From assembly GCA_902575965.1 (NCBI GenBank), contig CACGTM010000001.1, forward strand, positions 1 to 64,000: a DNA stretch of 64,000 nt, in the 5' to 3' direction. A program made the position numbers and the translations under genes. Position 1 is the stretch's first letter, and each line of letters opens with the position of its first letter. The stretch is from an uncultured Alphaproteobacteria bacterium. Lineage in GTDB: Bacteria > Pseudomonadota > Alphaproteobacteria > Rhodospirillales > Rhodospirillaceae. Positions 35,561 to 45,113 of this stretch are shown here, one piece after another. The notes below the pieces were generated by a model, which searched no databases, had not been told where the DNA came from, and worked only from the letters and a program-made list of their open reading frames with translations.

Positions 35561-36397
35561 TTAATAAGGATGTTTCTTGTCATAATTAATATTAAGCTTA
35601 CTAATTAAGCTTTTGGGCAATACAGGGGTATAGTCTGCATTCCACTTAACGGGGTAAGTTTTTTTTGACCATTCAGTTGTCAGAGGGCCACCTTTTGATC
35701 TAAAGATACCAACTGCACCTTTTTTGGTTCCTACAGGTCCATGTGATATGTTAGGAGGTCTCCAGAAATATGCGCCCTTTTTTAATACTCCCATAGGAAG
35801 ATGCATCTCGCCAGATAAAACAAAGACTTCCTCGACAACAGGGTGAAGCTCCTTCTTATCATATTCTGAGTCCATCATGTTTGGAGAAATATTTAAGAGC
35901 CAAGTTGTTTCCCCGCTAATTGGATCCGATCTTAGTCCTAATCTTTTTACACCAAGCGCTGCAATTTTAGGATCTGTTGCCTTTCCCCAATCTTCCTTTT
36001 GTGTCTCCAGTTTAATAATAAGTTGTGAAGTTTCTATCTTAGGTATTTTTTTTGAAAATACGGGTTTATTATTTCCTTCATAATATGTCAGAATATCTGT
36101 TTGTTGCTCGCATTTAATTTTCTCACGAGGGTGCCCAACCGGAAAAAAAGCATAATCTCCCTTGACGTAAGTATGATCGTTTATTGAAATTTTACCTGAA
36201 AGGATAAAAAATTCTTCATCGCACTCTAAGAAATGAGTGTTGTTAAATTCAAAGTTTTTGGGATACCTAATGATATTAGTTGATGCCCCACTTATTTTAT
36301 CAGAACTCAAATTTTTAATAAGTGCAAGAGAATTAGTTTTAGATTTTTCCCAAGTAAGCATTTGTGTTTGGATAAATTCAATGTGTGGCCTTGGCAT
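35561..36397 (-). CDS. Bicupin domain protein
   Basis: A 278-residue protein with two cupin modules. The first (about 45-120) has LECDEEFFILSG and YAFFPVGHPRE. The second (about 165-245) has HPVVEEVFVLSGEM, then GAYFWRPPNISHGPVG, with the EE---LSG and P--SHGP segments of metal-binding cupins. The second module has more of the metal-ligand pattern, while the first appears degenerate. The function could be a dioxygenase, isomerase or binding protein. It starts 11 bases after the methyltransferase in the leftward run. Confidence 0.8.
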   Translation of the reverse strand: MPRPHIEFIQTQMLTWEKSKTNSLALIKNLSSDKISGASTNIIRYPKNFEFNNTHFLECDEEFFILSGKISINDHTYVKGDYAFFPVGHPREKIKCEQQTDILTYYEGNNKPVFSKKIPKIETSQLIIKLETQKEDWGKATDPKIAALGVKRLGLRSDPISGETTWLLNISPNMMDSEYDKKELHPVVEEVFVLSGEMHLPMGVLKKGAYFWRPPNISHGPVGTKKGAVGIFRSKGGPLTTEWSKKTYPVKWNADYTPVLPKSLISKLNINYDKKHPY

Positions 36398-36408
36398 AAT
36401 TCTTTTTC

Positions 36409-37593
36409 TTATTTTATCATTTCAGCATACCAGGCGTTCCCACCACCTCTTGTGGATCCCATAAATTTATCATTCTTAACTTCCACGGCTTTACTCATGG
36501 CATTGGCCTCTGCAACGCCTGGGCCGAAGCCTTCGTTGTAGTGACTTGGATTAAATCCGGCAGATTTGGCTACATAGCATAAATCCATTTCATGCATTTT
36601 ACCCCAAAAAGGCTCATTGTTATTAAGCGTATCCCAGTCCTTGACAAACTGAGTCCATGGATCAAGACCTTCGTATGGAGGGATTTCTGAGACAAGAAAT
36701 AGTCCATTTGTTTTAAGAACTCTAAATGCCTCGTTGAAAACATTTTGAACCGCTGTTAGTGACATCTCATGAAGAGATGCAAGGCAAGTAACAAGGTCAA
36801 AACTTTTGTCTTCAAAGGAGAGATTCTCTGCATTCATTTGATGAAAGTGAATTTTTGTATTAATACTTTCTGCTCTGGCGTGGGCATATCTGAGTAAAGC
36901 AGGCCCAACATCAATACCGTGAACTTCTGCTTCTGGGAAGCCATTGGCTAATGCACATGTTGAAGCTCCAGCAGTACATCCAATGTGAAGAATCCTTTTA
37001 GGTTTTAGTGATGGATAAGAGCTTTTAATTTTAATGGTAGCCGCTTTTCCAATCCCATCCATAAGTGGTCCAAACAAACCCTGCGTATAAATATATGCAC
37101 CTTTATCGTATAGAGCACCTGCAGTTATATCACCTTCCAGTAAATTGGTACTATATCCACCCGGCATATGATGGTGGTCATTTTCAGCAATATAAGCAGG
37201 CATGATAAAATCTTTATCAAGATTAAGTGAACCAATAGTTTTTCCTGCAGATATATCTCTTGCTTTATGAATTAAATTTTCTCTTTGTCTATGTATTGAT
37301 TCATCAACTGAGTTCCACATCATCTCTTGGGTCTTTTGTTGACAGGCACTTGCCATTTGATAAAAAGGTTCATCATTCATATACTTTCTAATTTCATGTC
37401 TACTTTTTGGCTCCCTTCCTTTTTCTAATTTAATTTTAGGTAAAACTTTTTGGTCGTAAATTAATTTATTACCAGGAGATATATTATTGTGGATATGCTT
37501 ACCCAGCTGACCAGTAAAATCCTGCCTAGCTTTTTCATCAGTAGATGAATTAGGAAGAAGCGCATGTTTTTTTTGTGTATTCATAATACTCAT
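36409..37593 (-). CDS. SAM-dependent methyltransferase with a conserved N-terminal extension (copy 2)
   Basis: A 394-residue paralogue of the 29673 gene. The methyltransferase part has ILHIGCTAGASTCALA near residue 195, VHGIDVGPALLRYAHARA and FDLVTCLASLHEMS. The N-terminal 180 residues share PGNKLIYDQKVLP, GREPKSRHEIRKY, QEMMWNSV and HHHMPGGYSTN with copy 1, so the extension is an inherited part of the family. It follows the monooxygenase by 54 bases. Methylation of a hydroxylated product would be a natural next step, but this is inference. Confidence 0.82.
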   Translation of the reverse strand: MSIMNTQKKHALLPNSSTDEKARQDFTGQLGKHIHNNISPGNKLIYDQKVLPKIKLEKGREPKSRHEIRKYMNDEPFYQMASACQQKTQEMMWNSVDESIHRQRENLIHKARDISAGKTIGSLNLDKDFIMPAYIAENDHHHMPGGYSTNLLEGDITAGALYDKGAYIYTQGLFGPLMDGIGKAATIKIKSSYPSLKPKRILHIGCTAGASTCALANGFPEAEVHGIDVGPALLRYAHARAESINTKIHFHQMNAENLSFEDKSFDLVTCLASLHEMSLTAVQNVFNEAFRVLKTNGLFLVSEIPPYEGLDPWTQFVKDWDTLNNNEPFWGKMHEMDLCYVAKSAGFNPSHYNEGFGPGVAEANAMSKAVEVKNDKFMGSTRGGGNAWYAEMIK

Positions 37594-37647
37594 ATCTAAT
37601 ATTAAATTTGGTTAATAATAATAAATTTTTAAGCAATGTAAAACAGA

Positions 37648-38859
37648 TTATTTTATTCTCGAAGCATCTTTAAGAGACGAGATTAATGAGGTTTTTCTGA
37701 GATACTTTAGGTATTCCTCTTTATTCTCTTTAATTTTTTTTAGCTCATTAAGGGCTTCAAGCCTTTTTTTATGATTTTTCTCTCTGTGTTTTTTATAATT
37801 CTGATCAGATGTTTCTTGGATGTCAGAAACTGCTGCATACTTTCTTTGTCGAGAGTATAAATCTAAAAGGCTATCACTTGATCCATTGAATATCCTTATT
37901 AGTTTGTCGCATAGATTAAATGCATCGTGAATTCCACCGTTCATTCCAAACCCACCTGAGGGGCTATTTAAATGAGCGGAGTCACCAGCTAGAATGACTC
38001 TGCCTTTTCTAAAAGATTTAACAATTCGCTTATGTATTCTATATATGACAGCGGACTGAATACCAAAACGATTTTCTATTTGGACAATTTTTGAGAGTCG
38101 ATCTTGAATATTTTTATCATTTAGCGCTTCTTTATCAGATAGATTTTTTTGTGGAGAATATCCTACTCTCCAAAAAGATTTAGTTCTGAACATGCTGAAT
38201 GACCAGTCTTCAGACCAAAAATAATTAACACCATATAAATTGTTTATATAATCATGGAATGGGAAAGTTGTGTTGATGGATACAGAAGACGATGGATATG
38301 TTTTTCCTTCAAATTTTACATTAAGGTGTTTTCTTGCCATGCTATTTGCACCATCTGCACCAACCAGCCATTTGCCAGAAAAAGTAATATTTTCTTCACC
38401 TTTCATTGCTTTAACAGAAACACTTTGAGTATTTTCGGAAATAGTGATTGCTCTGGTGTTATATGAAATACTCTCTGAATTTTTTTTGAGCAAAATGGTT
38501 GATGCTATTTTTATTAAATTAATTTGTTCGCATTGTAAACGGTAAGGGTGGTTGGTATCATTTGAGAGAATTCCAAGATCAAATACAACTTTATTTTCTG
38601 AATTAAAAAAACTAAATTGCCATTTTTTTGATTTTCTTCCGTTTTCTATAAGTTTTGAGGAAATGCCCAATTGATCTAATAGATCTAAAGTTGGTGGGTG
38701 AAATGTTGATGCTCTTGGCTCAGCGTAGGGTTTATCGGATATTTCGATCACAATTACAGAAATTCCAGATAACGTTAACTTGAGTGCAGTTACCAATCCG
38801 ACTGGCCCACCACCAATTATTATAACATCTGCTTTTTTTTCTAAAAATGTGTTATTCAT
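37648..38859 (-). CDS. FAD-dependent aromatic-type monooxygenase (PHBH fold)
   Basis: A 403-residue group-A flavoprotein hydroxylase. The FAD-binding GGGPVGLVTALKL is near residue 17, the DG motif GADGANSMARK near 167, and the GD motif LAGDSAHLNSPSGGFGMNGG near 290. PRASTFHPPTLDLLDQLG is typical of the phenol or 3-(3-hydroxyphenyl)propionate branch. It lacks the long thioredoxin-like C-terminus of some phenol hydroxylases and ends in a Lys-rich helix. First gene of the leftward five-gene run. Confidence 0.88.
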   Translation of the reverse strand: MNNTFLEKKADVIIIGGGPVGLVTALKLTLSGISVIVIEISDKPYAEPRASTFHPPTLDLLDQLGISSKLIENGRKSKKWQFSFFNSENKVVFDLGILSNDTNHPYRLQCEQINLIKIASTILLKKNSESISYNTRAITISENTQSVSVKAMKGEENITFSGKWLVGADGANSMARKHLNVKFEGKTYPSSSVSINTTFPFHDYINNLYGVNYFWSEDWSFSMFRTKSFWRVGYSPQKNLSDKEALNDKNIQDRLSKIVQIENRFGIQSAVIYRIHKRIVKSFRKGRVILAGDSAHLNSPSGGFGMNGGIHDAFNLCDKLIRIFNGSSDSLLDLYSRQRKYAAVSDIQETSDQNYKKHREKNHKKRLEALNELKKIKENKEEYLKYLRKTSLISSLKDASRIK

Positions 38860-38958
38860 TATGTCTTATAGTAAAAAACTGAGAAGATAATTTAACAGAA
38901 TGATATATACTTTGAAATCTTTTTGAAGAGATAAGTGTGTATTAAAGGGAAAATATTA

Positions 38959-40146
38959 ATGCTTTTTGCAAGATTTTTGTCACCTCTGATGAAGAACGGT
39001 ACCTTAATTATAATTAACTATGATGGGAGAGTTTATAATGTAGGCACTGGAGGAAGTCCAAAATTAACAGTAAAATTCCACGACCCTAGTTTAGGAAAAA
39101 GTTTATTTTATAATCCTGCACTTTATGCCGGAGAAGCATATATGAATGGAACTCTAACGGTTGAAGATGGAAGCTTATTTGATTTACTAGACTTAATAAT
39201 GAGCAATATTGGTAAAGTGCATGGGCATTGGACATCACGAAGTCTGAGGTTTATAGAAAGAATGTCAGGTTTGATCAGAACATATAATCCAATATCTCGG
39301 TCAAAAACAAATGTAGCTCATCATTACGATCTTTCATCCTCTCTTTATGAAAACTTTTTAGATCCGGATATGCAGTATTCAATGGCATATTATAAAAACT
39401 CGGATATGTCTTTAACAGAGGCACAAGAGAATAAGATCAATCATATTGCTACTAAGTTATGTTTAAGTGAGGGTATGAATGTTTTAGATGTTGGTTGCGG
39501 TTGGGGAGGGCTTGCACTTGCCCTAAACAAAAAATTTAAAGTAAATGTAACTGGTATAAGTCTATCAAAGGAGCAATTGAAGATTGCTAACAAAAGAGCT
39601 CAGACTTCTGGCGTTCAAAGTCAAGTGCAGTTTCTTTATGAGGATTATAGAAATATTAAAAATAAGTTTGACCGTATAGTTTCTGTAGGTATGTTTGAGC
39701 ATGTAGGATTGCCTAAATATAATTCTTTTTTTAGATGTATGCGTAATGCGCTAACAGACAATGGAATTTTTTTACTTCATACAATTGGAAGAGCAGATGG
39801 TCCTGGTGCCACAGATTCTTGGACTCTAAAGTATATTTTTCCTGGTGGTTACGCACCTGGCCTATCTGAGATTGTTCCTCATGCAGAAAAAAATAATTTA
39901 TACATAAATGATGTAGAGGTTTTGAGATTGCATTATGCATTTACATTAAGAGACTGGCGTAAAAATTTTATGAGTAACTATGATATTATTAAGGAAACTT
40001 ACGATGAGAAATTCTGTAGAATGTGGGAGTTTTTTCTTGCAAGTGCTGAATCAAGCTTTAGAAATGCATGGCATGTTAATTTTCATATACAAATGAGCCC
40101 AAGTCTAACCAGTGTTCCTTTAACTAGAGATTATATGTATAAATGA
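38959..40146 (+). CDS. Cyclopropane-fatty-acyl-phospholipid synthase-like methyltransferase
   Basis: A 395-residue member of the CFA synthase family, which methylates unsaturated acyl chains of membrane lipids using SAM. The SAM-binding NVLDVGCGWGGLALAL, HHYDLSSSLYENFLDPDMQYSMAYY and GMFEHVGLPKYN are diagnostic. A GTG 24 bases upstream is in frame, but AAAGGGA sits ahead of this ATG. The family also makes tuberculostearate-type and furan precursors, so cyclopropanation is not certain. Confidence 0.9.
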   Translation: MLFARFLSPLMKNGTLIIINYDGRVYNVGTGGSPKLTVKFHDPSLGKSLFYNPALYAGEAYMNGTLTVEDGSLFDLLDLIMSNIGKVHGHWTSRSLRFIERMSGLIRTYNPISRSKTNVAHHYDLSSSLYENFLDPDMQYSMAYYKNSDMSLTEAQENKINHIATKLCLSEGMNVLDVGCGWGGLALALNKKFKVNVTGISLSKEQLKIANKRAQTSGVQSQVQFLYEDYRNIKNKFDRIVSVGMFEHVGLPKYNSFFRCMRNALTDNGIFLLHTIGRADGPGATDSWTLKYIFPGGYAPGLSEIVPHAEKNNLYINDVEVLRLHYAFTLRDWRKNFMSNYDIIKETYDEKFCRMWEFFLASAESSFRNAWHVNFHIQMSPSLTSVPLTRDYMYK

Positions 40147-40182
40147 TAATTTATTTTACAAATAATAAAAAAAGTAGTGCAT

Positions 40183-40959
40183 ATGAAGAGTGAAGCTATT
40201 TATATTGATCGTTCGAAGAGAGTTCCTGTGCTTAAATTAAACAGGCCAAGCAAAAGAAATGCCCTGAATATAGAAATGTGGAAGTCGTTTATTGCTTTAC
40301 TAGATGATGCATATAATGATCCTTCAATTAATGTTTTAGTTATAAAAGGGGAAGGTGATCATTTCTGTGCCGGTGCAGACATTGAAGAAATGAAAAATAT
40401 TTTTTCAGAAAGAAAAATTTCTTCAGAGTTAGCCAGTGTTACGTATGAAGCGCAGAAAAAACTTCATGAGTTTAAAAAGCCAACTATTGCAATGATAAGT
40501 GGCTCGTGTGTTGGTGGGGGTTGTGGAATTGCACTTTGCTGTGATTTTCGTTTTGCTGATGAGACAATAAAGATAGGCATAACGCCAGGAAAGATAGGGC
40601 TGGTATATAGTTTGTCCGATACCAAGAGATTAGTTGATGCTGTTGGTTTTGCAAAATCTAAAGATATACTTTTTACTGGAAGGCTCATAGGGCATGAAGA
40701 GAGTAAGGAAATTGGATTGGTAGATAATATTTTTAAAAAGGATAAACTTGAGGATTATGTTTTTAATTATGTAGATATGATTTCACAAACCTCTAAGCAT
40801 TCACTGATATCAAACAAAGAAATATTGGGCATGATTAAAAAAGGGATAAATGATGATAACGAAAAGACTCGTAAAATGTTTATTAACGCATTTTATGGTG
40901 ATGATTTTAGGAAAGGAGTAGAAGCCTTTTTAGAGGGTAAGAAGCCTAATTTTTCCTAG
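40183..40959 (+). CDS. Enoyl-CoA hydratase/isomerase family protein
   Basis: Crotonase-fold protein of about 258 residues with KGEGDHFCAGADIEEM (first oxyanion loop) and GSCVGGGCGIALCCDFRFAD (second). GITPGKIGLVYSLSDTKRL resembles hydratase-like enzymes without the standard paired Glu. No strong Shine-Dalgarno sequence precedes either the GTG at 40177 or this ATG. It overlaps the end of the convergent TRAP binding-protein gene by four bases. The substrate is unknown. Confidence 0.87.
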   Translation: MKSEAIYIDRSKRVPVLKLNRPSKRNALNIEMWKSFIALLDDAYNDPSINVLVIKGEGDHFCAGADIEEMKNIFSERKISSELASVTYEAQKKLHEFKKPTIAMISGSCVGGGCGIALCCDFRFADETIKIGITPGKIGLVYSLSDTKRLVDAVGFAKSKDILFTGRLIGHEESKEIGLVDNIFKKDKLEDYVFNYVDMISQTSKHSLISNKEILGMIKKGINDDNEKTRKMFINAFYGDDFRKGVEAFLEGKKPNFS

Positions 40960-41960
40960 TTCATTTTTTTTTTAAATTCTTTTTTTCCTTCTTGGACTAA
41001 GTCCCAAATTAATGAAGATTCTCCTCCAATTTTTTCTATTAATTTTTTTGTAACTTGTGATGTTGATTTTTTCCATTCACTCCGTTGATTCTTACTTAAT
41101 TTATTAATTGTAAAACCCCACTTTTGATTATCTTTCAAAAAAGAGCTTATTTCTTCTCGTGTCCATTTTCTTGAAATATCTTTGTCTAAATATGCTTCTT
41201 TAATTACTTTTTGATGTTTAATACTTAATTTATCAAGCCATTTTTTTCTTGCTACAATTATAGAAGTCGCAAAAGAATGATCAGTTAATAATAGGTTGTT
41301 AGCCTCAGCAGCAATACCTGTTGGTGCATACATAATTATTGCATTTTCTCCTGATTCAATCAATCCGGTTTGTAAGCCAGTAACAATATCTGTGAAACCT
41401 GTTGGTATAGCATCTGCACCAAGTGCCCTAGCAAATAACCGTGATGATTCGCTTGACGCTATCCTAAATCGAATACCTTGCATGTCAGATGGATAGAGAA
41501 TGGGCTCTTTACTATAGACTTGATTAAATCCAATTTCATCCCAAGATATAAAAAATACATTCTTTTTTGATAAAAGTTTAGAATAAGCCTTAAACAAGAA
41601 GTTATCCATTATAAAGTCGGCTTCTTCATAGTTATCAAACAAAAATGGAGCGTATAACATTGATAATTCTGGCACAACAGTTGATCCAGCTAATCCTGAC
41701 CAGTTAGCGACGTGTATTCTTCCCCTGCGGATTCCACTTACAAGATTTTCTTCTGGGCCTAATTCCCCGTAAATTAGCATTTTGACTTTTATTTCATTGT
41801 TTGAAAGCCTTTTTATATTTCTCTCAAAGGTTAACCATTTTTCTTCACCTGCTGTATTTTTTACACCTGTGCCCCCAACTGTGAAGCTCACACCATATGA
41901 ATATGATGTATTCATAAATATAATTAGAATTATTGATGTAAAGTACTTTATTAGTTTCAC
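40956..41960 (-). CDS. TRAP transporter substrate-binding protein, DctP family
   Basis: A periplasmic solute receptor of about 334 residues. The signal peptide is KYFTSIILIIFMNTSYSYG. Family segments are RIHVANWSG, LYAPFLFDNYEEADF and the carboxylate-binding Arg in MQGIRFRIASSESSRLFARALG. A TTG lies four codons upstream, but GGAG ends six bases before this GTG, which favours the GTG. It lies 18 bases after the RND permease stop and has no DctQM partner here; the only DctQM genes are near 61-62.7 kb. Confidence 0.88.
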   Translation of the reverse strand: MKLIKYFTSIILIIFMNTSYSYGVSFTVGGTGVKNTAGEEKWLTFERNIKRLSNNEIKVKMLIYGELGPEENLVSGIRRGRIHVANWSGLAGSTVVPELSMLYAPFLFDNYEEADFIMDNFLFKAYSKLLSKKNVFFISWDEIGFNQVYSKEPILYPSDMQGIRFRIASSESSRLFARALGADAIPTGFTDIVTGLQTGLIESGENAIIMYAPTGIAAEANNLLLTDHSFATSIIVARKKWLDKLSIKHQKVIKEAYLDKDISRKWTREEISSFLKDNQKWGFTINKLSKNQRSEWKKSTSQVTKKLIEKIGGESSLIWDLVQEGKKEFKKKMN

Positions 41961-41978
41961 AGTATTCTCCAAACTATA

Positions 41979-44900
41979 CTAATTATTTTCTATTCTTGTA
42001 TTTTGAATGCTCATTAGAGCAGGAACAAGTAAAATCTGAAGTGCAGTTCCAAATAAAACTCCAAAACCTATGCTGCAGGCTACTGGAACAAGAAACTGGC
42101 CTTGAATACTTTTTTCTATTATTAGAGGAAATACTCCTAGAAATGTTGTGATGGCAGTAAGAAATATGGGCCTGAATCTTGACTTTGCACCATCAATTAT
42201 TGCTTGAGATTTATCCTTACCATTTCGAATTTGTTCGTTAATAAAATCAATCATCACCAGAGAACCATTAACAATTATACCGGATAGTCCAACAATACCA
42301 AACATACCAGGAAGAGTAAGATTAATTCCCATAATTAAATGTCCAATAATCGCTCCGATAGTGGCAAAAGGAATGGCTGACATAATAATTAAAGGTTGTA
42401 TATAAGATCTAAAGGCGATCGCAAGAAGTGCATACATGACAAAGAGTGATGCAAGAAAGTTTCTACCCAATGCGGGGACTGCTTTATTCTGCTCTCCTTG
42501 TTCTCCGCCAAATTCAAACTTTGCAGTCGGAATCTCTTTAATAAGTCTTGGCATTATATCATCATTTAAAAGTATAGATATTTCATCGCCAGTAACATTG
42601 ATTGAGTCAACATCTGCGGTAATAGAAACTATACGTCTATTGTTTTTTCTATTAATTGTTGAAGGGCTTAATCCCTCTTTAAGCTCTGCAACAGCTCCAA
42701 GAGGAACAAAGCCTTTATCTGGTATTCTGATTCTATAATTAAGGAGATCATAAATAGAATCTCTCTCATTTTCTGGAAGACGAGTATACACTCTAACTTC
42801 TTCTCTTCCTCTTTGAACACGCATTGCCTCTGATCCAAAGAAAGCCGCGCGTAATTGAAAGGCAAGATTTTCTAGAGTGATACCATAGACACGTGCTTGA
42901 GGTTTTAAAGACAACTGAATTTCTCTTTTCCCTGCATCTAGATCATTTCTGACATCAAATACTCCTACTATTTCATTAAGTTCATCTTCAACAAATGTAA
43001 TCGCTTTAATGAGATCATCATCTGAATTAGCAGACAGTTCTAATTGAACAGGCTCTCCTAAATTAAATAGTTGAGATGAGAAATAAAGTCTATTTATTCC
43101 TGGTGGAATTTCAGCTATATCCCTCCATCTATTCTGAAAATCTGTAGCAGAAAAACTTCTGTACTGAGGTTTTATCAGTTCTAGGACAACAGAGGCCTTA
43201 TTTCCATCTGGCAGAATCGTAAATCCTCCAAAAGGTGGTGATGCAAAATCTTGACTCCCAACAAGTACATAGTTGGCTTTAATAAAGTCTTTATCTGACA
43301 TAAATTTTTTTTTAAATTCATCTTCTACTAATAGCCCATAACTTAGAATTTTCTCTGCTATAAGAGCAGTTTGTTCAAGTGGTGTTCCAGGCTCCATCTC
43401 AATTGTTGCAGTTATGTATTTTCCTTCTACAACGGGGAAAAACTGTATTTTTAAATATCCAAATGCAACTATCGAGTAGGCCACAAGAATCATAGCAAAA
43501 GAGGATGAAATAATTACCCATGGTTTCTTAGTCACATAAATTAATGTTTGATTCAATTTCCCGTTAATAAAATTATTTAGTTGTTTTGAAACCCATTGCT
43601 GTTTTTCTTCAATAAATTTTATAAATGGATTTTTCTTACCCTTGTGATTAAATCTATGTTGAGAAAGATGATGAGGGAGTATTAAAGTCACTTCAATTAG
43701 TGAAAGTATGAGAATTATAATAACAACAGTAGGCATTTGTCCGAGAAATTTACCAGACTCTCCAGGAACAAAAATGAGAGGAGAAAAAGCAACAATAGTT
43801 GTTGATATAGCAAAAAATACTGGCACTGCGACTCTCTGAGTGCCCTGAATAGATGCTTCCATGGGAGAGAGACCTTTGATGTTTGAGGTATATATGTTTT
43901 CTCCTATTACAATTGCATCATCTACAACTATGCCGATGGCAAGAATAAATCCAAAAAGTGATATCTGATTGATAGAGTATCCAGTAATATACATTACAGT
44001 AATAGCTGCAATAAATACTACAAAGATGCCTAGAGAGGTCCAAAATGCAAGTCTTATGTCTAGGAACAAGGTTAAAGTCATTATAACCATGATTAAACCA
44101 ATGGAGCCATTAAAGAATAGAAGACTTAATCTGCTTTCTAATTCTTCTGCATCATCTCTCCATACTATTGCTTGAGTTCCTTGAGGTAGCTTAGGTCGTA
44201 GTTCACTATCCAAGTAATTTTGTACTGTATCTACTATGGATAAAACTTGCTCATTGCCAATTCTATAGACTTTAACAAACGCCGCAGGTTTGCCATTAAA
44301 TAAACTAATAAGGTCTTGGTCTCTAAAACTATCTCTAACAGTCGCAATATCTTTTAGTTTTACTTGAGCACCATTCCTTCCTGTTAATATAACTATATCA
44401 TCAAAGTCAGTTTTATTATAGTTCCTACCAAGAGTTCTAAGGACAATATCCTCATCTTCGCTCCCAATTTCACCTGCAGGAAGATCAAGGCTCTCTTGTT
44501 TGATGATACTTGCAAGTTTTGATAGGGTGATATTGTTTTCTTTTAATGAATTATTATTAATCTCAACAGAAATTTCATAATCCCTAACTGAACCAACCTC
44601 AACTAATGAAATATTCTCTTTTGTACTGAGGTCGTTTTTTACTTCATATGCAAGCTCCTTTAAATCTCTTTCGGAAATATTTCCAGCAATTGCAATTTCT
44701 ATAACTCTTTTTCTAGTGGAGAGAATTTTAACTTCTGGTTCTTCTGCTCCTTCAGGAAAAGTTGTGATTCTATCAATTTCAGCTTTTATTTCGTCAAGTT
44801 TAACAGATACATTTTGCCCAAGCGCTAGTTCAATTGTTACAATTCCAAGGTTTTCTATTGCTGTAGATCTGATAGTTGATATACCGTCGATACCCTCAAT

Positions 44901-45113
44901 TTGTTCTTCAATTCTCAAAAGGATGGATTCTTCAATTTCATCAGGCGATGCGCCTAAATATTCGACTCTTACACTTAAAGTTTCTAGAGTTATTTCTGGA
45001 AAAACTTCAACAGGTATTGAATAAAAACTTAGGATGCCAGTAAGAAACATAAAGCCCATTAACAAATTGGGTGCAACTCCATGTCTAGTCATCCATTCGA
45101 TCACAGAGTTCAT
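41979..45113 (-). CDS. RND efflux pump inner-membrane permease
   Basis: A 1044-residue AcrB/HAE1-type permease, a proton-driven drug exporter. It has twelve membrane helices with two large periplasmic loops, an N-terminal first helix, and GIVVDDAIVIGENIYT (helix 4, with the essential Asp pair) near residue 400. The SGIIVNGSLVMIDF segment of the second half is also present. Its start overlaps the adaptor stop by four bases. No outer-membrane channel gene is in the window, so it probably uses a TolC encoded elsewhere. Confidence 0.94.
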   Translation of the reverse strand: MNSVIEWMTRHGVAPNLLMGFMFLTGILSFYSIPVEVFPEITLETLSVRVEYLGASPDEIEESILLRIEEQIEGIDGISTIRSTAIENLGIVTIELALGQNVSVKLDEIKAEIDRITTFPEGAEEPEVKILSTRKRVIEIAIAGNISERDLKELAYEVKNDLSTKENISLVEVGSVRDYEISVEINNNSLKENNITLSKLASIIKQESLDLPAGEIGSEDEDIVLRTLGRNYNKTDFDDIVILTGRNGAQVKLKDIATVRDSFRDQDLISLFNGKPAAFVKVYRIGNEQVLSIVDTVQNYLDSELRPKLPQGTQAIVWRDDAEELESRLSLLFFNGSIGLIMVIMTLTLFLDIRLAFWTSLGIFVVFIAAITVMYITGYSINQISLFGFILAIGIVVDDAIVIGENIYTSNIKGLSPMEASIQGTQRVAVPVFFAISTTIVAFSPLIFVPGESGKFLGQMPTVVIIILILSLIEVTLILPHHLSQHRFNHKGKKNPFIKFIEEKQQWVSKQLNNFINGKLNQTLIYVTKKPWVIISSSFAMILVAYSIVAFGYLKIQFFPVVEGKYITATIEMEPGTPLEQTALIAEKILSYGLLVEDEFKKKFMSDKDFIKANYVLVGSQDFASPPFGGFTILPDGNKASVVLELIKPQYRSFSATDFQNRWRDIAEIPPGINRLYFSSQLFNLGEPVQLELSANSDDDLIKAITFVEDELNEIVGVFDVRNDLDAGKREIQLSLKPQARVYGITLENLAFQLRAAFFGSEAMRVQRGREEVRVYTRLPENERDSIYDLLNYRIRIPDKGFVPLGAVAELKEGLSPSTINRKNNRRIVSITADVDSINVTGDEISILLNDDIMPRLIKEIPTAKFEFGGEQGEQNKAVPALGRNFLASLFVMYALLAIAFRSYIQPLIIMSAIPFATIGAIIGHLIMGINLTLPGMFGIVGLSGIIVNGSLVMIDFINEQIRNGKDKSQAIIDGAKSRFRPIFLTAITTFLGVFPLIIEKSIQGQFLVPVACSIGFGVLFGTALQILLVPALMSIQNTRIENN

